64,000 bases of DNA from CAWIVJ01 sp963839525 (GCA_963839525.1 CAWIVJ010000005.1:124001-188000); one strand, 5' to 3'; shown: positions 23,880-32,988, counted from the stretch's first letter. The notes: generated by a model from the sequence alone, not told the origin. Program-made: numbers and translations.

Positions 23880-24722
23880 TTACTCCTTTACTTCCAATTT
23901 AAATAAATTACAATTTTCATCACGGTTTTTTTCTTGATCTTTATAAATTTTCATTCTATTTATAACTTCATCAAAGTCAATTTTATGTGCGTCAAAATCA
24001 GGTCCGTCTACACAAGCGAATTTAACCTCACCTCCGACAGTTACTCTGCAAGCTCCGCACATGCCTGTTCCGTCAACCATAATAGGATTCATACTAGCCT
24101 CAGTGTAAATTCCTTTGCCTCTTGTCATATCAGCAACAGCTCGCATCATAGGCAATGGTCCTACAGCAATTGCATAATCAACTGTTTCTGAATCCATAAT
24201 TCTTTGCAAAACTTGAGTTACAAATCCTTTTTCGCCTAAAGTTCCATCATCAGTAGTTATAAACAATTCATCACAGGCATTTTCCATTTTATCCTGCCAA
24301 AAAATTAAATCTTTGTTTCTTGCACCCATAATCATATAAACTTTATTGCCGGCTTCTTTAAAAGCCTTTGCTATCAGGTAACAAGGTGCTGCGCCGTAAC
24401 CTCCGGCAAGACAAACAACCGTTCCGTATTTTTTAATATGAGTCGGCTGTCCCAAAGGACCTACCAAATCGACAATTTCCTCTCCAACTTCAAAACTTGC
24501 AAGTTTTTTTGTAGAGTACCCTACTGCCATATAAACAATTGTCAATTCACCTTTTTCTTTGTCAATATCAGCTATTGTTAAAGGAACCCTTTCTCCTTCT
24601 TCTTCTACTCTTAATATAATAAATTGTCCTGCTTTTGCATTTCTTACAACATAAGGAGCTTCTATTTTAAGTTCGTACTGATTTGGACAAAGCTCTTTTT
24701 TTGATAAAATTTTATATCCCAT
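23880..24722 (-). CDS. NfnS/SudB-like FAD/NAD-binding electron-transfer subunit
   Basis: 281 residues from the ATG at 24722 (MGYKILSKKELCPNQYEL); the frame extends further upstream. The FAD domain has AGQFIILRVEEEGERVPLTI, the NAD domain has VCLAGGYGAAPCYLIAKAF, and the C-terminal [2Fe-2S] site reads GTGMCGACRVTVGGEVKFAC. This is the family of the small subunit of sulfide dehydrogenase/NADH-dependent ferredoxin-NADP oxidoreductase (SudB, NfnA/NfnS) and PyrK. The expected large partner (a GltD-like SudA/NfnB) is not adjacent; instead a Cys-rich peptide and EtfBA follow. The subunit type is confident; the partner and reaction are uncertain. Confidence 0.85.
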   Translation of the reverse strand: MGYKILSKKELCPNQYELKIEAPYVVRNAKAGQFIILRVEEEGERVPLTIADIDKEKGELTIVYMAVGYSTKKLASFEVGEEIVDLVGPLGQPTHIKKYGTVVCLAGGYGAAPCYLIAKAFKEAGNKVYMIMGARNKDLIFWQDKMENACDELFITTDDGTLGEKGFVTQVLQRIMDSETVDYAIAVGPLPMMRAVADMTRGKGIYTEASMNPIMVDGTGMCGACRVTVGGEVKFACVDGPDFDAHKIDFDEVINRMKIYKDQEKNRDENCNLFKLEVKE

Positions 24723-24792
24723 TGTCTTTTTTAAATCCCCCACTATCCTTTCATGCTTATTATACAATAAAAATCCAAATAAAAACAAAAAA

Positions 24793-25149
24793 TTAAGCTT
24801 CGTTAATTCCTTCGTAGATTTCTCTTCCTATATGATAAGCAAGCAAAGTATTTCTGCACTTTCCTCTTAAAAACAAAAGACAACTGTAAATAAGTAATTT
24901 TTTTGTAATTTTAATAATATACTCTTCTTGTTTTTCGAGAATAAATTCTTTTAATTTTAAAATACTTTCATTAAATTCTTTAAAAAAAAGTCTTGTCTCC
25001 ACAAACCCCGTTTTTATTTTGTTCTGAAACAATAAAACAGAATCATTTAAAGAATTTACATACTTATTTAATTTGTATATTCTCAAAATTACAGCTAATG
25101 CTATAATCAGCTCTGCTATAAAAAACGTTGCAAAAAATACTTTAAACAT
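24793..25149 (-). CDS. Small membrane-anchored hypothetical protein
   Basis: 118 residues with an N-terminal transmembrane helix (FFATFFIAELIIALAVILRI), then a long amphipathic, coiled-coil-like region (LNDSVLLFQNKIKTGFVETR onward) and a second moderately hydrophobic stretch (LLIYSCLLFLRG). It resembles small DUF948-like tethered coiled-coil proteins in shape only. It starts the minus-strand run that leads into the NfnS-like gene about 70 bases later. Function is unknown. Confidence 0.6.
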   Translation of the reverse strand: MFKVFFATFFIAELIIALAVILRIYKLNKYVNSLNDSVLLFQNKIKTGFVETRLFFKEFNESILKLKEFILEKQEEYIIKITKKLLIYSCLLFLRGKCRNTLLAYHIGREIYEGINEA

Positions 25150-25251
25150 AATTATTATTATAAATTAGTTTATAATAATTTTGAATACATCGCCGGGACT
25201 ATAAATTCAAGTAATTTATAATTATAAATTTATTTAATGTATAATTAAATT

Positions 25252-26586
25252 ATGGAAATTAAAAAGTCACTGGTAAGATATCCGTTTTTAACAAAAGATG
25301 TTGAAGTTTATAAACTCGAGAATAATCACATAATTGTTCTTGCACATAAAGAAGGCGGGCTTGTTAATGTCAGCTCCTGGGTAAAAACAGGCTCTATAAA
25401 TGAAAATGATAAAAACAACGGTATTTCGCATTTTCTTGAGCATTTAATGTTTAAAGGAACACATAAACATCCTGCGGGAGAATTTGACAGGATTTTAGAA
25501 GCAAAAGGTGCTGTTGTAAACGCTGCAACCTGGAAAGATTATACTTTCTATTACGTAACGTTGCCAAAAGGCGAAAATAATAAAGATTTTTATGAAGCAA
25601 TAGAATTACATGCGGATATGATATTAGACCCAATAATACCTGACTACGAAATGGGTGCTCCTTTTGATATCAATGACAAAAACATTAAGGATAAACGTGA
25701 ACGTCATGTCGTAATCGAAGAAATTCGCATGCGTCAGGATCAGCCCTGGACAAAAGTTTATAATGCCTGTAACAAAGGTATGTACACAAACCACCCGTAC
25801 AAACGTGATGTTATAGGAACTCCCGAAATAATTTCTCAAGTTTCACAAGAAGAAATCATGAATTATTACAGAAGTTTTTACACGCCTGAAAATATTACAA
25901 CGATTATCGTTGGAGATTTTGACCATAAAACCGTTTTAGAAAAAGTTATAAAAGAATTCCGCGAAAAATGGGGTGGACGTAAATCTACTAAAAAAGTAAA
26001 TGAAATTGATGCTCCGATTCAAGATACAAAATACATTGAACAAACTGCTCAAATAAATTCTGCGTTTATGATGTTCGGGTACCTTGGACCGATTGCATGC
26101 GACCTAAAAAACTCAACTGCACTTGAAATGCTCTCAATAATTTTAGGCGACGGTACAAGTTCAAGACTTTATCAAAATTTAATAGAAAAACAATCCGAAC
26201 AAATTTTTAATATAGTCAATTCAGAACACTACCAATTCAAAGACGGCGATAATTTCTTTATTCAGGCAAATTTCAAGCCGGAAAAGAAAGATTTAGCTGT
26301 TGAGTTGGTAAAAAAAGAAATTAAAAATCTTCAATCCGATTTAGTTTCTGAAGATGAGTTTTTAAAAGCTAAAAAGAAAATTAAATCACAATTTGCCCAC
26401 AATGCTGAAACCGTTTCTGAAATAGGAGATACAATAGGCTATTATATGACCGTTTGTGAGGATTTAAAACTTATTGAAGATTATTTAAAAATTCTGGATG
26501 AAATTTCTATTGAATACTTGCAAGAAGCTGCCAAAAAATACTTAAATATAAATAACGCCAGTATTTCTGTACTTCTTCCGGAGTAA
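25252..26586 (+). CDS. M16 family (insulinase-like/processing) zinc peptidase
   Basis: 444 residues. The inverted zinc motif HxxEH appears as ISHFLEHLMFKGT (residues about 61-73), with the downstream Glu ligand in HVVIEEIRMRQDQPW. The second M16 domain follows (INSAFMMFGYLG, then SSRLYQNLIEK). Length fits the one-chain bacterial/cyanobacterial processing-peptidase type, which degrades peptides in the cytoplasm or envelope. No signal peptide is evident. It is convergent with the sigma-28-like gene, whose frameshifted tail runs antisense into this gene's last ~105 bases. Confidence 0.93.
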   Translation: MEIKKSLVRYPFLTKDVEVYKLENNHIIVLAHKEGGLVNVSSWVKTGSINENDKNNGISHFLEHLMFKGTHKHPAGEFDRILEAKGAVVNAATWKDYTFYYVTLPKGENNKDFYEAIELHADMILDPIIPDYEMGAPFDINDKNIKDKRERHVVIEEIRMRQDQPWTKVYNACNKGMYTNHPYKRDVIGTPEIISQVSQEEIMNYYRSFYTPENITTIIVGDFDHKTVLEKVIKEFREKWGGRKSTKKVNEIDAPIQDTKYIEQTAQINSAFMMFGYLGPIACDLKNSTALEMLSIILGDGTSSRLYQNLIEKQSEQIFNIVNSEHYQFKDGDNFFIQANFKPEKKDLAVELVKKEIKNLQSDLVSEDEFLKAKKKIKSQFAHNAETVSEIGDTIGYYMTVCEDLKLIEDYLKILDEISIEYLQEAAKKYLNINNASISVLLPE

Positions 26587-27416
26587 TTTTTTAAACAATA
26601 CTTTTTTGTAAACGTTCCGAGCGGTTTTCGCTTAAAATATTTTTCAGCTTCATAATTGCCTGAGGCATGGAGCTGGCAAACTCTGGATTCTGAAATTTCT
26701 ATTGTTTCACCGATTTCTTTTAAAGTCATATTTTCATTATAATAAAGCACCATTATCATTCTTTCACGCTCAGGTAATCTTTTAAGCGCATATTCAAGTT
26801 CTTTTTTAACATCTTTTTCTTCCATATATTCTTGAGGATTAAGATTTTTTGTATCCTGGATTGTATCAATAATCTCAACACTATCCTCGGAAGAACCTTT
26901 TTTATCATAAAGCGACGTTATAGTCGTATCCTCTGCTAAAATTTGGTCAACTTTTTCTTTTTCTAAACCAAGCAGTTCACCTATTTCACCTGAAGTCGGC
27001 TGACGTCCGAATTTTTGTCTGAGATGTTCCTGTGCCTCTTTAACATCTTTGATTTTCTTTCTTGCACTTCTGGGTAAAAAATCCTGAGAACGGATTTTAT
27101 CAATAATATTACCTCTAATCCTCATCAATGCATAAGTTTCAAATCGTGCACCCTTATCCGGCGAATATTTTTCTATTGCATCAATCAAACCCTCAACCCC
27201 GTAACTTGTAATATCCTCAATGGAAAATGTAGGCGGAAGCGAAACTTTTACACGCCCCACAACATATCTTGTCAAGTAAATGTATTGAACAATAAGTGCG
27301 TCTCTATTTTTCTTGTTAGATCTATCTTTTAAGTAATCGGACCACAAAGTTTCCAGCTCGCTATCCGTAAGCCTTTTAATCTTGCTATATGAATTGTATT
27401 CTAAATCTTGATGCAT
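26481..27416 (-). CDS. fliA: FliA/WhiG-type (sigma-28) sigma factor, frameshifted near the C-terminus
   Basis: Region 2 is clear (ALIVQYIYLTRYVVGRV, then IEDITSYGVEGLIDAIEKY, then ARFETYALMRIRGNIIDKIR), as are region 3 (LPRSARKKIKDVKEAQEHLR) and region 4 (LPERERMIMVLYYNENMTLK, then ISESRVCQLHAS). After QLHAS the frame changes. Removing one G from the GG at 26659-26660 restores AIMKLKNILSENRSERLQ and a stop at 26591-26593, five bases past the convergent M16 gene. As read here, a 60-residue unrelated tail overlaps that gene instead. The true end is therefore probably 26591. It directs flagellar or late-gene transcription in related families. Confidence 0.88.
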   Translation of the reverse strand: MHQDLEYNSYSKIKRLTDSELETLWSDYLKDRSNKKNRDALIVQYIYLTRYVVGRVKVSLPPTFSIEDITSYGVEGLIDAIEKYSPDKGARFETYALMRIRGNIIDKIRSQDFLPRSARKKIKDVKEAQEHLRQKFGRQPTSGEIGELLGLEKEKVDQILAEDTTITSLYDKKGSSEDSVEIIDTIQDTKNLNPQEYMEEKDVKKELEYALKRLPERERMIMVLYYNENMTLKEIGETIEISESRVCQLHASGNYEAEKYFKRKPLGTFTKKYCLKNYSGRSTEILALFIFKYFLAASCKYSIEISSRIFK

Positions 27417-27523
27417 TAATCATCCCAATTTGTACAAAGCACCTATAATAAATTGTATAAAATCAGGACAATTTCACATCATGTATATGGATGAAGTTTA
27501 GCTCTGTGCTTTAGTTTTCTATT

Positions 27524-28255
27524 TCAGAGGTAATAAATAAGATTAATAATAAAATCTGCGATTAACATATAAATTGTTGATTTTATTGCAGCCTGAGTAG
27601 TTGAAGTTCCTACTTCTTTAGCTCCGCCTCTTGTTTCATACCCTTGCGTTGCACAAACAAGTGCAATAATAATTCCAAAAACAAATGCCTTTAAAAGGCT
27701 GATATAAATATCTCTTGTATTTAACCATAGCCAAACCGAATTTATGTATCTGTTCGGATGTAGATTAATGGTAAAAAAGCAAACAAACATTCCTCCAACA
27801 ATTCCTATTAATTCAGCCAGTAAAACAACCATTGGAACTGTTATTCCGGCAGCAATCAACCTTGGAGTAAAATAATATCCTACCGGATCAACTTTTAATG
27901 TTTTTATAGCATCAACTTGTGAGGTAACCTGCATGTTTGCAATTTCTGCGCTAATTGCCGTTCCAGCTCTTGCACCTATAGCTAGAGCTGCAAAACCGGG
28001 AGCTATTTCACGGATTATAACGATAGCCATTGTTCCACCAATGTAAGTATCGGCTCCAGACATTAAAAATTGTTTTGAAACTTGAATAGCTATAACAGCT
28101 GCTGCAATTAAAACAATTACCAAAGAAATAGTTAAAGAATCGTAACTTATTGCAGCAGCCTGAGAAATTATACTGGAATAACGCACTTGCTTTGAAAACA
28201 AGTATTTTAAGATTGATATTAAGTTTTGAATACAAAGCCCTAAAAAATTAATCAT
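27524..28255 (-). CDS. mlaE: MlaE-type ABC transporter permease
   Basis: About 243 residues from the ATG at 28255, which overlaps the ilvE stop as ATGATTAA (the frame itself extends to 28309). Five or so membrane segments are present. Family signatures are VIIREIAPGFAALAIGARAG, AEIANMQVTSQVDAIKTLKV and a C-terminal GAKEVGTSTTQAAIKS. MlaE/TGD1-type permeases move lipids between membranes together with an MlaF ATPase and an MCE-domain MlaD. Neither partner is adjacent here. The overlap indicates translational coupling to ilvE. Confidence 0.92.
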   Translation of the reverse strand: MINFLGLCIQNLISILKYLFSKQVRYSSIISQAAAISYDSLTISLVIVLIAAAVIAIQVSKQFLMSGADTYIGGTMAIVIIREIAPGFAALAIGARAGTAISAEIANMQVTSQVDAIKTLKVDPVGYYFTPRLIAAGITVPMVVLLAELIGIVGGMFVCFFTINLHPNRYINSVWLWLNTRDIYISLLKAFVFGIIIALVCATQGYETRGGAKEVGTSTTQAAIKSTIYMLIADFIINLIYYL

Positions 28256-29165
28256 AAATAGGCATACACCATTTTTTGTACTCGAAAACTTTTCCTTTAA
28301 CGACGTCAAAGTAAAGTTTTTGTAATTTTATTGAAACAGGTCCCACTTTACCGTCACCAAGATCTCTATTGTCAATGTTTACAATAGGACTTACCTGAGC
28401 ACCTGTTCCGCAGTAAAATGCTTCATCGGCAATATAAAGTTCTGTTCTGTCTATAGATCTTTCTACAACTTCAAGTCCTAAAACCTCTTTCGCCAATTGA
28501 ATGAGAGTATCTCTTGTAATTCCCCTTAAAATATTATCTGTTGTCTGTGTTGTAATGAGTTTACCGTCTGAAACAATAAACAAATTCATTGCAGAACCTT
28601 CAGTTACAACTCCATCTTCGGTGAGAACAATTGCATCATCAAAACCCGCCAATCTTGCGTCCGTAATTATAAGTGCAGTATTAGCATAAGCTCCTGTAAC
28701 TTTTGCTCTTGGAGGAATTGCATTATCACTGTTTCTACGCCAATTTGAAACACAAACTTTTAAACCTTTTGATGTATCAATATAATCACCCATAGGAAGC
28801 GTAAATATCAAAAATGAATCAGGATTATCTATTAATCCCGGTCCGATTTTCTGGGCAGATTTATATAAAGTGGGTCTTATATAGGTATCTTGGGTATAAT
28901 TATTTTTTTTGAGCAATTCTTTTGTAATTCTACAAAATTCTTCTACAGAATATTGCGGATCCATATGCATTATTTTTGCACTTTTGTACAATCTTTCGTA
29001 ATGCTCAGGCACTCTAAAAGCGTATAATTGTTTTTCTTCTTGATTATAATAAGCTCTTATTCCTTCAAAAATTCCCGTTCCGTATAAAAAGGCATGCGTC
29101 ATAACAGGAATTACTGCTTTTTCTTTTTCTACATATTTCCCGTCCATATAAACAAATTCTGACAT
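28248..29165 (-). CDS. ilvE: Branched-chain amino acid aminotransferase
   Basis: 305 residues from the ATG at 29165, chosen because GGAGGG precedes it; the longer frame to 29222 has no such site. It is a fold-type IV PLP enzyme: MTHAFLYGTGIFEGIRAY, the PLP-Lys region PRAKVTGAYANTALIITDA, LTEDGVVTEGSAMNLFIVS and GITRDTLIQLAKEVLGL, ending with YIADEAFYCGTGAQVSPI. It catalyses the last step of Leu/Ile/Val synthesis. It is followed, with an 8-base overlap, by mlaE. Secure. Confidence 0.96.
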   Translation of the reverse strand: MSEFVYMDGKYVEKEKAVIPVMTHAFLYGTGIFEGIRAYYNQEEKQLYAFRVPEHYERLYKSAKIMHMDPQYSVEEFCRITKELLKKNNYTQDTYIRPTLYKSAQKIGPGLIDNPDSFLIFTLPMGDYIDTSKGLKVCVSNWRRNSDNAIPPRAKVTGAYANTALIITDARLAGFDDAIVLTEDGVVTEGSAMNLFIVSDGKLITTQTTDNILRGITRDTLIQLAKEVLGLEVVERSIDRTELYIADEAFYCGTGAQVSPIVNIDNRDLGDGKVGPVSIKLQKLYFDVVKGKVFEYKKWCMPIYD

Positions 29166-29317
29166 TTTCCCTCCTATAAATAAAAACCTGAATTCTTTCC
29201 TTAGTATCTCATAAATTTCCAAGCATTACTATAAAATATTTATTAATATTACATTTTTTAAATTTTTATAGAATTTACATTGACTTTTTAATAAAATTTA
29301 ACTAGAGGAAATGTAAA

Positions 29318-30859
29318 ATGGAATTAATTTTAAACTCGTTATATATTTATGTTGCAATATATTCGGTTTTCTTTTTGATTCTGGCAATAAAGAATCTAAA
29401 TGACAAAAAATTTCGTATTCAGCAAAAATATAATAATTTAACCTGCCAGAACAGTCTTTGTATTATCATTTATTCTCATAATAATGAAATCAGCTTGGAA
29501 AACTTGATAAAACAACTAAAAGATCAGGATTACCCTGTTCAAAATTTTTCGACTTATGTTGTTCTGGATAATTGCAGTGATAACTCTGAAAAGCTTTTTG
29601 TAAACGATAATTTTGCACAGGTTTTTTGCATTAAAGATCAGGGAACTATAGGAAAAGACCAGTCAATTTCGATATTATTGGAAAAATTATCTGCAGTGCA
29701 AAATTGTAACGCTTATATTTTTCTTGACGTAAACAGACAAATAGAGAAAGATTTCTTATCTTCGATAAATTCAGCTCTTAAAGATTCTTCTGTAATAAGC
29801 GGCTCAACAATCTTAACAGGTGAAAACTTTAATTTATGGCAAAAAATAAAGGTAACTTACCATAAATATTACACAAATTTCATTCAAAAAAGCCGTTCTT
29901 TAATGAATCTGGCAATGACGATTGATTCCGATATTTTAGTTATGCGTCAGGATTTAATTGAAAAAATAGGCTGTATTGATTTTCAAAATATAAATTCTGA
30001 ACTAAAATACAGTTTACTTTTATCAAAAATAGGTTTTAAATGTACTTTTAACCCTAATATTAAAACATACATAAACGTAAATGATTTTAATTTAAGAATT
30101 CCTTCATTAAGTGCAAGATTGGATTTATTCAAAAATTGTTTCATGCAAGCCTGGGTAAAAAATCTTATCTTTAGCGAACATGTTTTTTCTCTTTTGGCTC
30201 CAAACGCATTACTATTGATTTTAATATATGTTTACTTGCTAAAACATTCTTTTAATTATTATTTCATAGTTGATTTTTGGTTAGTTTTATTATCTTTCGC
30301 TACATTAATATTAGGATTTTCCATAAGTCTTTTAAATTCAGGCTTAGAATCAAGTGAAATCCGTTATTTGTTTTTATATCCGTTATATTCTCTTGGCCGT
30401 ATTTTCAAGAATCTTCCCATTTGCAGAGAAGTGAGAAACACTATTAATCACCAAAAGCAAATAGCTGCTAATACAGAAAAATTAACCGTTGATGTAATTG
30501 TAACCGATGGCAGAAACAATATCCCCTGTAAACTTGAACTAATTTCTGAAAGCGGGCTCGCAAAAGTTGTTTTCAATTTCAAAAAGAAAAAATTTGTAAC
30601 TAAAACTAATCTTAGAATGGTAGATGCAATAAATGAATTAACAAAAAAACTTACTGATTATGGGTTCGTATTAAAAATTTGCCAATGCTGTGCAAATTTT
30701 GTACCAAACATTGACGGCTCAACCAATATGGTAAAGGGCTTTTGCAGGCATAAATTTTCTAATACGCCGTCAGAAGAAATTCCTACACTCTTATGGAATT
30801 CTTGCAGAAATTTTCATAAAAATAGAACTAATACTGTAATTAAAGAGATGCTTAATTAA
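29318..30859 (+). CDS. GT2-like membrane protein with an unusual C-terminal Cys-rich domain
   Basis: 513 residues. An N-terminal transmembrane helix (LYIYVAIYSVFFLILAI) is followed by a family-2 glycosyltransferase-like domain: SLCIIIYSHNNEISLENLIK, then VVLDNCSDNSEKLF. The metal-binding D-x-D position reads FLDVNRQ and the QxxRW region is replaced by CFMQAWVKN, so catalysis may be altered or lost. Two membrane helices follow at about 287-340. The last ~130 residues form a separate soluble domain with ICQCCANFV and VKGFCRHKF, of unknown type. AGAGG precedes the ATG. It overlaps tatD by one base (TAATG). Confidence 0.72.
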   Translation: MELILNSLYIYVAIYSVFFLILAIKNLNDKKFRIQQKYNNLTCQNSLCIIIYSHNNEISLENLIKQLKDQDYPVQNFSTYVVLDNCSDNSEKLFVNDNFAQVFCIKDQGTIGKDQSISILLEKLSAVQNCNAYIFLDVNRQIEKDFLSSINSALKDSSVISGSTILTGENFNLWQKIKVTYHKYYTNFIQKSRSLMNLAMTIDSDILVMRQDLIEKIGCIDFQNINSELKYSLLLSKIGFKCTFNPNIKTYINVNDFNLRIPSLSARLDLFKNCFMQAWVKNLIFSEHVFSLLAPNALLLILIYVYLLKHSFNYYFIVDFWLVLLSFATLILGFSISLLNSGLESSEIRYLFLYPLYSLGRIFKNLPICREVRNTINHQKQIAANTEKLTVDVIVTDGRNNIPCKLELISESGLAKVVFNFKKKKFVTKTNLRMVDAINELTKKLTDYGFVLKICQCCANFVPNIDGSTNMVKGFCRHKFSNTPSEEIPTLLWNSCRNFHKNRTNTVIKEMLN

Positions 30860-31629
30860 TGAAATATTACTTAATCGATACCCATTCACACATAGACATG
30901 CCTGATTTCTCGGATTTGGAGGAAACAATCGCCAGAGCAAAAGAAGCCGGAGTCGAAAAAATTATTATCCCTTCAGTAGACAAAAATTCTTTTGAAAAAG
31001 TCATTGAAATATCAAACAAGTATAAAGAAACTTACTGTGCGCTGGGAATTCATCCGTCAGAATCAAAAAAAGCTAAAGACGAAGATTTTGAAAAAATAAT
31101 TGAACTTTCTTCAAATAAAAAAGTGGTTGCAATAGGTGAATGCGGCTTAGATTATTACCATGACAAGACTTTTATCACCGAACAAAAACGGGCTTTTTTA
31201 AAGCAAATTGAAATTGCAAAAGCGTTAAAAAAGCCCCTTATTGTTCATAACAGAGAAGCGCATAAAGATACTTATGATTTGCTTACACAAAATATTAACG
31301 GGGAAATTGGCGTTATTATGCATTGTTTTTCCGGAAGTCTTGAATTTGCAAAAGAATGTATTAAAAAAGGTTTTTATATCGCTATTGGTGGCGTTGTAAC
31401 CTTCAAAAACGCTAAAAAAGTCCATGAAATTGCAAAAAATATTCCGCTCGAGCATATTTTAATTGAAACTGACGCGCCTTATCTTACCCCTGTACCTCAC
31501 AGAGGCGAAAGAAACGAACCTGCTTATGTAAAATTTGTAGCTGAAGAAATTGCAAAAATTAGAGGGGTTTCTTTTGAAGAAGTGGCGGAAATCACAACAC
31601 AAAATGCTAGAAAGGTTTTTGGGATTTGA
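30859..31629 (+). CDS. tatD: TatD-family metal-dependent hydrolase
   Basis: 256 residues. The metal ligands appear in the expected order: DTHSHIDMPDF at the N-terminus, AIGECGLDYYHDKT, KPLIVHNREAH, GVIMHCFSGS and the final ILIETDAPYLTPVPHRG. TatD proteins are 3'-5' exo/endo-deoxyribonucleases or D-tyrosyl-tRNA-type hydrolases with a TIM-barrel fold. The gene shares TAATG with the upstream GT2-like gene and its stop overlaps the TTG start of tlyA, so all three are translationally coupled. The family is secure; the exact substrate is not. Confidence 0.95.
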   Translation: MKYYLIDTHSHIDMPDFSDLEETIARAKEAGVEKIIIPSVDKNSFEKVIEISNKYKETYCALGIHPSESKKAKDEDFEKIIELSSNKKVVAIGECGLDYYHDKTFITEQKRAFLKQIEIAKALKKPLIVHNREAHKDTYDLLTQNINGEIGVIMHCFSGSLEFAKECIKKGFYIAIGGVVTFKNAKKVHEIAKNIPLEHILIETDAPYLTPVPHRGERNEPAYVKFVAEEIAKIRGVSFEEVAEITTQNARKVFGI

Positions 31630-32453
31630 AAAAAGAGCGTTTAGATAAAGTTTTAGTTGATTTAGGATATTTTGACAGCAAAAGCAAGGCCTCAGCAACA
31701 ATTTTATCAGGAAATGTAAAAATTAATGATGAAGTTATCACAAAAGCAGGTTTTCAGATTAATCCGGAAAAAAGGCTAAGTATAGAAATAAAATCAATGC
31801 CTTATGTGTCAAGAGGCGGTTTTAAACTTGAAAAAGCTTTAAAATCTTTTGATATAAAAGTAAAAGACAGAGTTTGCATTGATGCAGGGGCTTCAACAGG
31901 CGGTTTTAGCGATTGCTTACTGCAAAACGGAGCAAAAAAAATCTATGCCGCAGACGTCGGATATGGTCAATTAGCCTGGAAAATCAGAAATGACGATAGA
32001 GTTAAAGTAATTGAGCGCACAAATATCAAAAACTGCAAATTTAATGATATTTATGCGGCAGGTGATGAAGTTGCCGACCTGTTAGTAATGGATTTATCTT
32101 TTATTTCTATTGAAAAAGTTTTACCTAATTTAAAAAAATTATTAAAACCTGAATTTCACGAACTGATTTGTCTTATAAAACCTCAATTTGAAGCAGGTAA
32201 AGGATTAGTTGATAAAGGCGGAGTGGTTAAAGATAAAAAAATTCATATTGAAGTTATAAATAAAGTAATTGAATTTGCCGGAACACTCAGCTATAAATCC
32301 CTTGATTTAACCTTTTCACCGGTAAAAGGTCCGTCAGGAAATATAGAATATTTAATTTACTTAGGAACTGATGGCAACACAAAAGATTTTTCGGCTGAGG
32401 GTGTTGTTGAAGAAGCGTTTAATTCTTTAAATAACTTGTTAAAAAATAATTAA
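31626..32453 (+). CDS. tlyA: TlyA-type S4/FtsJ rRNA 2'-O-methyltransferase
   Basis: 275 residues from a TTG overlapping the tatD stop. The N-terminal S4 RNA-binding domain reads ERLDKVLVDLGYFDSKSKAS. The FtsJ domain follows with VCIDAGASTGGFSDCLLQNG, ADLLVMDLSFISIEKVLP and LICLIKPQFEAGKG. TlyA methylates ribose of 16S C1409 and/or 23S C1920 and was first described as a hemolysin. Without mapping, the short form (16S plus 23S or 23S only) cannot be decided. Confidence 0.95.
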   Translation: MKKERLDKVLVDLGYFDSKSKASATILSGNVKINDEVITKAGFQINPEKRLSIEIKSMPYVSRGGFKLEKALKSFDIKVKDRVCIDAGASTGGFSDCLLQNGAKKIYAADVGYGQLAWKIRNDDRVKVIERTNIKNCKFNDIYAAGDEVADLLVMDLSFISIEKVLPNLKKLLKPEFHELICLIKPQFEAGKGLVDKGGVVKDKKIHIEVINKVIEFAGTLSYKSLDLTFSPVKGPSGNIEYLIYLGTDGNTKDFSAEGVVEEAFNSLNNLLKNN

Positions 32454-32511
32454 TTATTTTCAAAGTTCAAATTCGTAATTCATAAGGTTGGCATACTACC
32501 CACGCGGAATT

Positions 32512-32832
32512 TTACAAATTCTTTTTTAATGATTTTATCAAATCTAAATAAATTTTTATTTCTTTGTTTGTTGAATTGTTGATTATGAAAATTAAATCAT
32601 CTTTCAATTTATTTGGTTTTTCTTTAGCATCAAAATCACTTAGTTTAAGTCCTAATGTATTGATAATTTTTATAAAATTATCAAATGTAGGATGGTTCGT
32701 TCCTGCCTCTATTCTTGAAATTTGTTTTTCGTGCATATCAACTTTTTCAGCTAGTTCAAATTGAGTAAGGTTAAGCCGTTTTCTTTGCGCTTTTATTTTT
32801 TGTCCAATGAAATTTTTATCTTTGTTAACCAA
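32512..32832 (-). CDS. XRE-family HTH regulator
   Basis: 106 residues. The N-terminal Cro/C1 domain reads IGQKIKAQRKRLNLTQFELA, then EKVDMHEKQISRIEAG, then THPTFDNFIKIINTLGLKL. A short Lys-rich helical tail (LKDDLIFIINNSTNKEIKIY) may dimerise. It is divergent from the gene at 32989; the 156-base space contains three ATAAGAC words. Such an arrangement suggests regulation of itself and the neighbour. The fold is secure. Confidence 0.88.
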   Translation of the reverse strand: MVNKDKNFIGQKIKAQRKRLNLTQFELAEKVDMHEKQISRIEAGTNHPTFDNFIKIINTLGLKLSDFDAKEKPNKLKDDLIFIINNSTNKEIKIYLDLIKSLKKNL

Positions 32833-32853
32833 TATTAAGCACTCCTATTCCTT

Positions 32854-32926
32854 ATAAGACTAATGATAAGACATTTTTGTTCCTTATTAAACAGCTCAAA
32901 TGTTACTTTTTATTTGCAAATAAGAC
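32854..32926. promoter_or_regulatory. Three ATAAGAC words in a divergent control region
   Basis: ATAAGAC occurs at 32854, 32866 and 32920 between the XRE gene and the gene at 32989; the first two are 12 bases apart. They are candidate operator half-sites for the adjacent regulator (inference). Confidence 0.35.
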
Positions 32927-32988
32927 ATTAATGTATTATAATTATTCAGGAAAAGGACATTAGCATTCAGGGGAGCAAGCATAAAAAA

